A stretch of DNA of 43,348 bases. It comes from Myxococcota bacterium (lineage in GTDB: Bacteria > Myxococcota_A > UBA9042 > DTJE01). A program made the position numbers and the translations under genes. The DNA lies in the NCBI GenBank assembly GCA_029975745.1, contig JARKOL010000071.1, forward strand, positions 1 to 43,348, in the 5' to 3' direction. The notes beneath the pieces were generated by a model that saw only the letters and a list, made by a program, of their open reading frames with translations, searched no databases and had not been told where the DNA came from. Of this stretch, positions 5,854-13,747 are shown piece after piece (the stretch's first letter is position 1; the number at the start of each line of letters is the position of its first letter).

Positions 5854-8139
5854 CTAGCGGTCCGGAAGGAATCGTGCCCAGACCTGGCCCAGTTCCAGGT
5901 CGCCGGCCAGGTCTCCCTTCGAGAGCCCGACCACCAGCATCGCGGCACCGGACGTACCCACCAGACTCACCTGGGTCACCCAGTTCGGCATGTCGCTTCC
6001 CGGGGAAGCGGGCACCCCCGTCGCCACCCCCTGATCATCCAGGGCAAGGACCCGCAGGTCGAAGGCGTACAGGGCAGGCGCGAACCGATAGATCGCGAAG
6101 GGTGCGGCGAACCAGGCCCCCTGCCCGGTCGCGGCCAGGGAACTGGCCAATACAGGCTGCACCATGTCGAACGTGTCGCCGGGACGGTAGGCATTCGACA
6201 CCAGCGTCACGGGGTCCGACAGTTCGACCGGATTCGCCGAGACCCGGCGGCTGAGCACCTCGTTTCCGGTCGATGCCGCGTCGCTGGCCATCGGCCCCCC
6301 AACCGTCAGCAGGAAGCGCGTCCCGTCCGAACCGGGCTGCACGGCACAGCGGACGCCTGGGGGCTGGGTGACCTCCGTGTCCCGCACGAGGACTTCGTCA
6401 ACGAGCGTCAGGTCCGCGTCCAGGAAGTCCACCCAGGGCTGCCAGACGCCGTCCCCGTCCTTCGTCACGGTCGCGATAAGGATGTCCCCGCGGCCCACGC
6501 ACAAGTCCGACAGCCTCGCGGACTCGCGAACGACGACCTCGTCCGGGCCGTTCGACGATGCGACGTCCGCCGCCAGTCCAGCCAGCGGCACGCGCACCGC
6601 CCGAACCTCGCGGCCTCCGGCCGACGCGGCCTCGAACGCCACGAACGCCGCGTCCTCCAGCACGGCCACGATCAGGCGTTCCCCCGCCGAGGCCCCCGTC
6701 AGCCCCGATGCCACGACGCGCCCCTGAAGCGCAAGCTCGGCATCGAACCGCCGAAGCACCAGGCCATCCTGCTCGAATGTCGCCAGCAGGAAGCCGCCGT
6801 CCCCGATTGACGCCACCGAGGGGCGGAACCCCACCGCGTCCTTCACGGCGCCCGGAACCTCGACCGGATCCTCGACGCGGCCGTCGTGCCGTACGCGCCG
6901 AATGACCAGCCGAATAGGCGACTGGGCGGCCTCCTCCTGGTAGGCCACGACCCCGACCTCACCCGGCCCCCAGGCCACGGCGGGGGCGCGCGCGGATGCC
7001 GCCAGCAGCGCCAGTCGCCAGCGACAATCGACGCAGCCCGCCGCGGCCCGCCCCCCGTCGCACTCCTCGCCCTCCTCGACCACCCCGTTGCCGCAACAGT
7101 CCGGGAGGAAGGTGTGCCGGCACTGGCCGGACAGCGGATCGCACGCATCCGCCGTGCATGGATCGAGGTCATCGCAGTCGATCGGTCCCAGGAAGGGCAG
7201 GCACGCCCCGCTCTGGCAACGGTCCGGTCCATTGCAAGGGTCGCCGTCATCGCAGTCCAGCCCCTCATCGATCGGCGTGCCGACGCAGCCCGTCGGCTCG
7301 ACGCACGCCATCGACTGGCAGGGAGTGGGCGCACAGATCCTCGGCTCGGTGGTGCAGATGCCGCTGAAGCACGATTCCCCGGTCGTACACGCCAGATCGT
7401 CCGAACAGGCGGTGCCGTCCGTGACCGGCTGCTCGATGCAGCGCCCCGTGCCCGGCTCGCAGACGTTCTCGTGGCAGATGCGCTCGGACGGCGGGCAGGC
7501 CCGGGGGTGGTCCACGCACACACCGTTCTCGCAGGTCGGCTCGCCCAGGCACGGATCCGCGGGAATCGAGCACGGGCGTTCCTCGCTGCAAGCGCAGGTG
7601 TCCGTCGTCGTCGTGCAGACGCCCGCCAGACATTCGTCCTGGGTACACTCCAGCCCGTCGCGTTCGCAGGCAAGCCCGTCCGTCGCCGGAACGTAGCGAC
7701 ACAGCCCGGTCGCGGCGTCGCACCCCCGACCTTCCATGCAGGGCAGGTCCGGACAGTCCCGGGTTTCAAAGATGCATTCCCCGCCGCGGCAATACCCCAG
7801 ACCGGCGGCACAGGCATCGTCGGGCTCGCACGCCTCCCACTCCTGCCGCCCCGCGCACCACAGCCGGACCAGCGCCACGCACCCCGTCCAGGGGGCGGCA
7901 CCCGCGACAACGCACGCCTCGCCCGGGGCACAGCGGTCGCTTCGGGCCGTATGGGAACAAATCCGCCGGCCCGACTCGGACATGCCGCATGCGTCGAACG
8001 TGCAGAAGATGCCGTCGTCGCAGTCCGAGTCGTTCGCGCACGTATCGTCACTGGCCCCCGGACCCCCGTTGCCGCCGCATCCGGCGATCAGCAGGCAGAC
8101 CCCCAGGGACAGGCCTCGCCACACCTTTCGCCGCTTCAT
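5854..8139 (-). CDS. Cysteine-rich lipoprotein with DUF4215-like motif
   Basis: A 761-residue lipoprotein with signal peptide and lipobox LIAGC (Cys at 21). Residues about 30-380 are a chain of cysteine-rich units such as CANDSDCDDGIFCTFDAC and CDDGDPCNGPDRC, like the Dictyostelium-type CTDC repeats. They close with CCGNGVVEEGEECDGG, the start of a DUF4215-like (Myxococcus-type) repeat. Residues about 390-761 lack cysteine almost entirely and consist of repeating strands (VAWGPGEVGVVAYQ, VASIGDGGFLLATF and similar), suggesting a beta-propeller. The start has AGGTGG upstream and its ATG overlaps the preceding gene's stop (ATGA). Cell-surface location is inferred; calcium binding by the Asp-rich loops is possible. 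No function is assigned. Confidence 0.82.
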   Translation of the reverse strand: MKRRKVWRGLSLGVCLLIAGCGGNGGPGASDDTCANDSDCDDGIFCTFDACGMSESGRRICSHTARSDRCAPGEACVVAGAAPWTGCVALVRLWCAGRQEWEACEPDDACAAGLGYCRGGECIFETRDCPDLPCMEGRGCDAATGLCRYVPATDGLACERDGLECTQDECLAGVCTTTTDTCACSEERPCSIPADPCLGEPTCENGVCVDHPRACPPSERICHENVCEPGTGRCIEQPVTDGTACSDDLACTTGESCFSGICTTEPRICAPTPCQSMACVEPTGCVGTPIDEGLDCDDGDPCNGPDRCQSGACLPFLGPIDCDDLDPCTADACDPLSGQCRHTFLPDCCGNGVVEEGEECDGGRAAAGCVDCRWRLALLAASARAPAVAWGPGEVGVVAYQEEAAQSPIRLVIRRVRHDGRVEDPVEVPGAVKDAVGFRPSVASIGDGGFLLATFEQDGLVLRRFDAELALQGRVVASGLTGASAGERLIVAVLEDAAFVAFEAASAGGREVRAVRVPLAGLAADVASSNGPDEVVVRESARLSDLCVGRGDILIATVTKDGDGVWQPWVDFLDADLTLVDEVLVRDTEVTQPPGVRCAVQPGSDGTRFLLTVGGPMASDAASTGNEVLSRRVSANPVELSDPVTLVSNAYRPGDTFDMVQPVLASSLAATGQGAWFAAPFAIYRFAPALYAFDLRVLALDDQGVATGVPASPGSDMPNWVTQVSLVGTSGAAMLVVGLSKGDLAGDLELGQVWARFLPDR

Positions 8140-11100
8140 TGGCACCACCTCGTCGCCTGGGGTTGCGCCACGTAGCCCAGTTGGGCCAGCCCCGTGCAGA
8201 CGCGGGGCGTGATCGGGTCGGTGCAGTCCACGTTGCCCAGGATGCAGGCATCCGAGGTCAGCCCCTGGTAGAGCCCCGCATCCCCCACGTCGGAAACGAA
8301 GGCATAGGTGTACAGGTAGGGGCCGAACGGCGCGGCCGTCACCGGTGCTGGGGAAAGCACCACAGTGGGGGTCAGCGCCCGCTCGGCGCCGACCGTGCCG
8401 TAGGTCCCGACGGGCGCCGCCGCGACGCGTCGGAACGTCCCGATGTCGCGGCTCGAATAGATCAGCTGCGCGCTGGATGCGCCGGCCACCAGGGTCGGCG
8501 AAGCGCCTCCCTTGAAGGCTGCCGGAAAGGTCAGCGCCCCCCCCAGAGTCATGTTGATGCGATGCACGGTCTGGCCGCCCAGTACGTCGCCGTCCTGCTC
8601 CCAGGCCAGGAAGATCGTCGCGGCATTGCACGCCATGGTCAGGCGACGAATCGACGCCTGCTGGGCCGGGAGCACCCCGGCGTACACCGGCCCCTCCGGG
8701 TGATCCTGGCGCCGCAGCACCACGCGGTTCGTCGCGGGGCTTCCCGGCAGATCCTCGACCCACGCGGCCACCCAGCCCCCGTCGTCCTGGCACATTCTCG
8801 GGTTGCGAGCCCTGCCGGTCGCCAGCGGATCGCTGACCTGCTCGGCCAGGGCCGGGAAGGCCGGTCGGTCGGACAGGATCGCGCCGTCCGCCAAGGCAAT
8901 CGCCGAGGCCAGGGTGTCGAGGTTCGTGAACGCCCACACCAGGCGAATCGCGCCCCAGGGCATCCAGGCGAGGGCCGGCTCCACATCCGCGACCCCTCCA
9001 GCGGGCGTGCCGGGCACCAGGCTGGACAGTTCGAGCCAGAACTGTTGGTCTCCAGACGGGGAAAGAAGGTGCAACTCAACCTTTCGCCCCACCCCCCCAT
9101 GCGCCGCGACGAACCGTCCGTCCGGCATCGCCAGCAGGGCACCGCCAAAGCGCCCCTGGTACGGCGTGAACGTGTCGATCAATCGCCAGTCCAGCCGTCG
9201 CGTCCCGAACAGGTCGGCGGCCACGGCATGGACTCGACCCGACCCGTCGCCGGCCGTCCCCGGCACGAACGCCGTCACCACGGCCGTGTTCCCGTTGGAG
9301 GCGGTCGTCAGCCAGTTCGGCCGATCCGTCCCGAACGTCCACGTCCGGACCGGATTCAGCGGTCGGCACGCCGGATGCGCCCAGGCGTACAGTTCCAGGC
9401 GCCCGACCCGAGCCCCCTCGTAGGCATACACCCGCACGTCCAGCAACCGGCTGTCGTCGGTCCACGACCACGAAGCAACGTCCCTGCCCTGGACGGTGCG
9501 GCACACCTTTCCGGCCGCGGGCACACCGTTGACGACCAGATCGACCATCGGGCACGTCCCCTGGCCGACCGTCAGATGCACGACGCGGACGCCCGCCTCG
9601 ACCCACTGGCGCGGCAGCCAGAACACCGCCTGGCTCGCCCCGGCCTCGGGTCCCACGCCCTGGGGCTCCACGACCCCGGGCTCACCCAGCCAGACGAACC
9701 CCTTGGGGTCCTGGCCCGCCAGCCAGTTCCAGTCCACCAGTCGCAGGGGCAGCGATGCGTCCCAGGCCCGACAGGCCCCGGTCTCGGCATCGCACCACCC
9801 CCGGCTGCAGCCGTCCCCGGTCGCCATGCACGACCGGCCCGAATCCGGCGCCACCTCGCATCGTCCCAGGATGCACGAGTCGATCGTGCATGGATTGTCG
9901 TCCGCGCAGTCCGCATCCCCCCGACAGCAGCCTGGGATCAGGCGTCCCGGCCGGCAGACCCCCTCGCCGCAGCGATCGTCGGCGGTGCAGACGTTCGCGT
10001 CATCGCAGGGGGCCTCGTTCCAGACATGGACGCACTCGCCCGTCTCCGGGTCGCACGAATCGTCGGTGCAAGGGTTGTCGTCGTCGCAGGCGCGGGAGGT
10101 GCCCACGCAGACCCCGTCCTCGTCGCACGCATCATCGGTACACGCCACGCCGTCATCGCAGGGGGTTCCCGCCGCAAGCAGAGTGACCTCGCACCCCTTG
10201 CCCAGAACGCACGTTTCGGACGTACAGGGGTTCCCGTCGTCGCAGTCCTTCGGGTCCCCCACGCACTCGGTACCGACGCAGACGTCCCCGGTGGTGCAGG
10301 GCTCCCCGTCGTCGCACGCGGCCCCATGCTGCGCCACGAACGCGCATTCCCCGGTCAGCGGGTCGCACACATCCAGGGTGCAGTCGTTGTCGTCCCGACA
10401 CTTCGGTTGCTCGAGGCAGGTGCCGCCCAGGCAGTGGCCGCCCGTCGTGCATGGGCTGGTGGGCAGGCACAAGGTGCCGTCGGCAATCGGCTTCAGCTCG
10501 CACTCGCCGCGGGTCGGATTGCAGACCCGCTCGCGGCATGCCTCGATCGACGGCGGACACACGACGCGCGTCTGGGGATCGGGAACGCACCGCTTCTGAC
10601 CCGGGTCGCACCGCAGGCGTCCCATGCACAGATCCACGTTGTCCGGGCAATCCTCGTCCACCGTGCATGGACACTCGTTCTGCCCCAGCGCGCATCCCCC
10701 GGCACGACAGTCGTCCCGCGTGCAGATGTTGTCGTCGCCCTCGCAGACCGTCCCGTCGGCTACCGCCTCCTCCACGCATTCGCCGGTCGCGGGGTCACAG
10801 CGTCCCAGCCGGCAGGATCGGGCCGGGCACGCACGCTTCAGTCCGTACTCGCACGCACCTGACCGGCACGTCTTCGGCTCCAGCGCGCAGCGGTCGCCCG
10901 GATCGCACGGGGCCCCGTTCTGCGTTTCGTCCGCCACCAGCAGGCAGAGCCCCTCGGCGGAACACGCCGGAGCCCGACATGCCGACACGGCCATCGGACA
11001 GTCCGCGACGGAACGACATTTCACCGCGGCGACGTCCCCGGCGGGCAGGTCGCCCGCCGCCGGCAGATCGGGTTCGACGACGCCACCTCCATCACCGCAC

Positions 11101-11150
11101 GCCCGACACAGCACCCCGACCAGCCCCAGCAGAATGATTGTGCGCTTCAC
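8136..11150 (-). CDS. Large cysteine-rich repeat lipoprotein
   Basis: A 1004-residue secreted protein, the middle gene of the operon. Two GTG codons (11153, 11150) follow GGAGGGG; 11150 has the better 7-base spacing. After MKRTIILLGLVGVLCRACGDGGG the lipobox is unusual (either GVLC or CRAC), so lipidation is likely but not certain. Residues about 35-420 hold at least ten cysteine-rich units of the form CDDGxPCTxDxCDxxxGxC, close to the Dictyostelium CTDC repeat (PF00526-like). After about 430 the sequence changes to Trp-rich strands (LRLVDWNWLAGQ, VASWSWTDDSRLLDVRVYAYEGARVG) that may be a carbohydrate-binding-like jelly roll, then a propeller-like region. Translationally coupled to the next gene. 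Confidence 0.78.
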   Translation of the reverse strand: MKRTIILLGLVGVLCRACGDGGGVVEPDLPAAGDLPAGDVAAVKCRSVADCPMAVSACRAPACSAEGLCLLVADETQNGAPCDPGDRCALEPKTCRSGACEYGLKRACPARSCRLGRCDPATGECVEEAVADGTVCEGDDNICTRDDCRAGGCALGQNECPCTVDEDCPDNVDLCMGRLRCDPGQKRCVPDPQTRVVCPPSIEACRERVCNPTRGECELKPIADGTLCLPTSPCTTGGHCLGGTCLEQPKCRDDNDCTLDVCDPLTGECAFVAQHGAACDDGEPCTTGDVCVGTECVGDPKDCDDGNPCTSETCVLGKGCEVTLLAAGTPCDDGVACTDDACDEDGVCVGTSRACDDDNPCTDDSCDPETGECVHVWNEAPCDDANVCTADDRCGEGVCRPGRLIPGCCRGDADCADDNPCTIDSCILGRCEVAPDSGRSCMATGDGCSRGWCDAETGACRAWDASLPLRLVDWNWLAGQDPKGFVWLGEPGVVEPQGVGPEAGASQAVFWLPRQWVEAGVRVVHLTVGQGTCPMVDLVVNGVPAAGKVCRTVQGRDVASWSWTDDSRLLDVRVYAYEGARVGRLELYAWAHPACRPLNPVRTWTFGTDRPNWLTTASNGNTAVVTAFVPGTAGDGSGRVHAVAADLFGTRRLDWRLIDTFTPYQGRFGGALLAMPDGRFVAAHGGVGRKVELHLLSPSGDQQFWLELSSLVPGTPAGGVADVEPALAWMPWGAIRLVWAFTNLDTLASAIALADGAILSDRPAFPALAEQVSDPLATGRARNPRMCQDDGGWVAAWVEDLPGSPATNRVVLRRQDHPEGPVYAGVLPAQQASIRRLTMACNAATIFLAWEQDGDVLGGQTVHRINMTLGGALTFPAAFKGGASPTLVAGASSAQLIYSSRDIGTFRRVAAAPVGTYGTVGAERALTPTVVLSPAPVTAAPFGPYLYTYAFVSDVGDAGLYQGLTSDACILGNVDCTDPITPRVCTGLAQLGYVAQPQATRWCQ

Positions 11151-11233
11151 CACCGCCCCTCCCGCTTCGTCCGCCGCCGTCGCCCCGCCTTCGCCCCGCC
11201 ACCGATCCTGCCGACTGCGATTGCACCTCCCGT

Positions 11234-12550
11234 TCACCGAGATCGGTCCACGACCCCGTCCGGAATCCACCATGCCCCAAGCCGCCCCTCGGACGTCCAT
11301 CCGTACAGGCGATCCCCGACCTGGGTCAGGTCCGCGACCCAATCCGCCGCCACTTCGAACCACAGGCCGCCCGTGAAGGCCATTGCCTCCGGTCCCCCCA
11401 CCGGCACCAGGGTTCGAATGGTTCGACCGTCCGCCCCGATCGCGACCAGACGACCGGAGGGAAGGCGCAGCAACGCCCGATCCGCCAGGGGCAGGCCGAA
11501 GTCCGCCGTTCCCAGACGACTGCCGTCGCGACCATCGACCAGAGCCACGATCCCGCTTTGCAAGGCCAACCCGACCCGATCGCCTCCGGCGAGGATCGGC
11601 GGACCGGCGATTGTGCCCCCCGGTTCGACCGTCCACGCAACGCGGAAGGCCCCCGACTCGGCAGCCAGCCCACGCAATCGATGATCGCTGCCCACCAGCA
11701 CGACCCTGTCCCCGACCAGAACCGGCTGGGCCGCTCCGACGGGCACCGGAGTTCCCGACGCCAGCAGCCCCGGCGCCTCCCCGTCCAGCGCCACGATCGC
11801 CAGCGCGCCCAGCCTCCAGTGGAACGCGACGCGCGCCCCGTCCTGGGACACGAACGGCGGAAAGGCCGTCCGGTCGGCCACCACGCCCCCGGTTCCTTCC
11901 AGCACGTGCCGCATGCCCGAGGTCTCGTCGAAGACCACGACATCGCCATCCGCGGTCGGCCATGCGATGCGGTTCCCGACATCGCCAAGCCGCGCAACCG
12001 CCAGCCCCCCGATCGGGGCTCCGGATGGGATGATCTGTTCGATGGACAGGTCCCGCGCGCGCATCCGGACGACCCCGTCCCGTATCGCCACGTAGGCAAA
12101 CCCGGAGTCCGTCAGTACCGGAGGCAGCGTCGTCTTGCCCGCCCCAACCACGAGGGGCGCGGACAGGCGCCCATCGGACGTCACCTGGCGCACCATCACA
12201 CGCATGGTGCCGCCCCCGTCCAGCGCGGCTCCCGCCACCCAAACGATCCCCGCCCCGTCCCCGGCCGATACCGATACGGAGTCCCACCCGATGGGCACGT
12301 CGATCAGGGTGCAGTCCGCGTCGGCGGTCCTGTCGCCCTCGATCCGGGGACAGCAGTCGTCGCCGGACACGGGCAGCGCGTGGTCGCACCGCCCGGACAC
12401 GAAGCACAGACCGGATTCGCACGACGCATAGCCGAGGCCGACGGGGCAGGACGACAGGGAATCGCATTCAGGAGCCTGGATGTCCTGGAAGCAGGACGCC
12501 GCGGTCACGCACAGAAGACACGACAGGGCAATCCACCCGCACCTTCGCAT
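11234..12550 (-). CDS. Lipoprotein with short Cys-rich head and propeller-like domain
   Basis: First gene of the three-lipoprotein operon, 438 residues. The signal peptide ends VTAASC with the lipidated Cys at 20. A short Cys-rich head follows (about 20-75: ECDSLSSC, CESGLC, DDCCPRIEGD). The remainder has repeated blades such as VVADRTAFPPFVSQDGARVAF, VLVGDRVVLVGSD and ALVDGRDGSRLGTADFG, resembling WD40/PQQ-type propellers. The ATG at 12550 was chosen because it directly precedes a proper lipoprotein signal; an in-frame ATG 11 codons upstream is possible. The next gene starts 83 bases downstream. Shared head-plus-propeller design with the two following genes suggests a joint surface role, which is inference. 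Confidence 0.78.
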   Translation of the reverse strand: MRRCGWIALSCLLCVTAASCFQDIQAPECDSLSSCPVGLGYASCESGLCFVSGRCDHALPVSGDDCCPRIEGDRTADADCTLIDVPIGWDSVSVSAGDGAGIVWVAGAALDGGGTMRVMVRQVTSDGRLSAPLVVGAGKTTLPPVLTDSGFAYVAIRDGVVRMRARDLSIEQIIPSGAPIGGLAVARLGDVGNRIAWPTADGDVVVFDETSGMRHVLEGTGGVVADRTAFPPFVSQDGARVAFHWRLGALAIVALDGEAPGLLASGTPVPVGAAQPVLVGDRVVLVGSDHRLRGLAAESGAFRVAWTVEPGGTIAGPPILAGGDRVGLALQSGIVALVDGRDGSRLGTADFGLPLADRALLRLPSGRLVAIGADGRTIRTLVPVGGPEAMAFTGGLWFEVAADWVADLTQVGDRLYGWTSEGRLGAWWIPDGVVDRSR

Positions 12551-12688
12551 CGCCTTCCGCCTGCCGCAAGGGCGCGCATGCACGCGCCCGCATCACGTCG
12601 CTGTCGCTGTCGCATCACCCCGGCGGGCGCGGTTCGGCGGAAGCCGTTCCGTCCGTCGATGCCCCCCAAAGGTTCGCCGACGATGCTA

Positions 12689-13468
12689 TCACGATTTCGA
12701 ATCAACAGCCTGATTGCAGTATGCGGCAATGAACGCACGCAGCGGATCGATCTCGCGGCCGTACAGGTACCCTGGGCCCAGCACCACGCGGCCCTTCTGG
12801 TCCACCAGCCGGGCCGCTCGCGAGACTTCCGCCCCCAGCAGCCCCGCCCCCTGGTTCCCCTCGTCCCCCCGGTTGCGCCACATCGCGCGGCGCGCCCGCT
12901 GTTCGTCCCGCCAGTGGGCCTGCAGGCCGACCAGTTCGTCCAGGTCGGTCGGCAGTTCCGGCGCCATCGCCAGCAGCAGTCGCACCGTGGCGTCGGCATC
13001 GGCGGTGGCCCGGTGGGCGGTCTGCATCTCGACGCCGTAGCGCACCGCCATGTCGGACAGCGTGTGACGCCCGCCCTGGACCAGCCCCCGGGCCAGCACC
13101 AGCGCGTCGATCGCCCAGCACCGCGGCAGCCGCAACCCGACCCGAGCCAGTTCCGCCTGCAGGATCGGCAGGTCGAAGTCCAGCAGGTTGTACCCGACCA
13201 GCACCTGGTCCGCCATCCGCGCCACCAGGTTCTGGGCGTACTGCGCGAACGTCGGCCGCCCCACCAGATCCTGGGGCCGAACGCCGGTCTTGGACACGAC
13301 GATGTCGCTCAACTCCTGACCGGGGTCGATCAGCTCGCAGAACGAATCGATGACCTGGCCTCCCTGGAAGGTGACCAGTGCGACCTCGAACACCCGGTCC
13401 TCGACGACCGACAGGCCGGTCGTTTCGGTATCGATCCCGATCAGGGGTCGCTCGATCCACGGATTCAC
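12689..13468 (-). CDS. DnaQ-like 3'-5' exonuclease with C-terminal extension
   Basis: A 259-residue DEDDh exonuclease related to the epsilon subunit of DNA polymerase III and to polymerase/RNase T-type proofreaders. Exo I is GIDTETTGL (about 11-19, Asp and Glu metal ligands), Exo II is GYNLLDFDLPIL (about 92-103), and Exo III is HRATADADAT (about 150-159) with the general-base His. Residues 175-259 are an extension not needed for the nuclease fold, with an Arg-rich stretch (DEQRARRAMWRNRGDEG) and GPGYLYGREIDPL. Whether it serves replication or repair cannot be decided. It is transcribed away from the candidate ncRNA region. Confidence 0.85.
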   Translation of the reverse strand: MNPWIERPLIGIDTETTGLSVVEDRVFEVALVTFQGGQVIDSFCELIDPGQELSDIVVSKTGVRPQDLVGRPTFAQYAQNLVARMADQVLVGYNLLDFDLPILQAELARVGLRLPRCWAIDALVLARGLVQGGRHTLSDMAVRYGVEMQTAHRATADADATVRLLLAMAPELPTDLDELVGLQAHWRDEQRARRAMWRNRGDEGNQGAGLLGAEVSRAARLVDQKGRVVLGPGYLYGREIDPLRAFIAAYCNQAVDSKS

Positions 13469-13545
13469 GCGAAATGCCTCCCGGCCGCCGGTCGCGGCCC
13501 CACAGGCCCCCGGGCCTTCCCACCAACCGCGCGCATTCGTGACGG

Positions 13546-13574
13546 TTGACTCGGCCCAAGGACGGTCATATCAT
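13546..13574 (+). promoter_or_regulatory. Strong sigma70-type promoter reading into a gene-free region
   Basis: TTGACT (13546-13551), a 17-base spacer, and TATCAT (13569-13574). The predicted start point is about 13581. No credible protein gene follows on this strand before the convergent tryptophanase gene ends at 13748, so the promoter appears to drive a short RNA. Confidence 0.55.
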
Positions 13575-13580
13575 GAAACG

Positions 13581-13725
13581 CGTCGGGCGTCCCGCTGCCG
13601 GTGGGGCGGACGACAACCCCTTCAGGTTCCTGTTCCCCCTGCCGGTGGGGGAGATAACAATCCGCCCGTTCCAAGCCCGCTCTCTCCCGCCGGCAAACTG
13701 CGCCCTTGCGGGGGGTACGACATGC
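13581..13725 (+). ncRNA. Candidate structured small RNA, rod-like, 6S-RNA-like layout
   Basis: The stretch begins at the start point predicted from the promoter at 13546-13574 and folds on itself from end to end. GTCG (13582-13585) pairs with CGAC (13718-13721). CCCGC (13591-13595) pairs with GCGGG (13708-13712). The 15-base segment 13596-13610 pairs with 13681-13695 with one mismatch and a few G-U pairs. A large internal loop follows, and an apical hairpin TCCCCC-TGCCGGT-GGGGGA lies at 13634-13652. Closing stem, big central bubble and apical stem recall 6S RNA, but no conserved 6S sequence was recognised. A short open frame (ATG 13573, to 13773) overlaps tnaA and looks non-coding. The 3' end is not marked by a T-run. 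Confidence 0.4.
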
Positions 13726-13747
13726 CGAATGGCCCGGTTTCGTCCCG

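Noticed and set aside
8136-11100. Regularly spaced repeats that might suggest a repeat array or CRISPR
   Set aside because: The spacing follows codons and encodes CDDG.PCT cysteine units; DNA copies are diverged, so this is protein repetition only.
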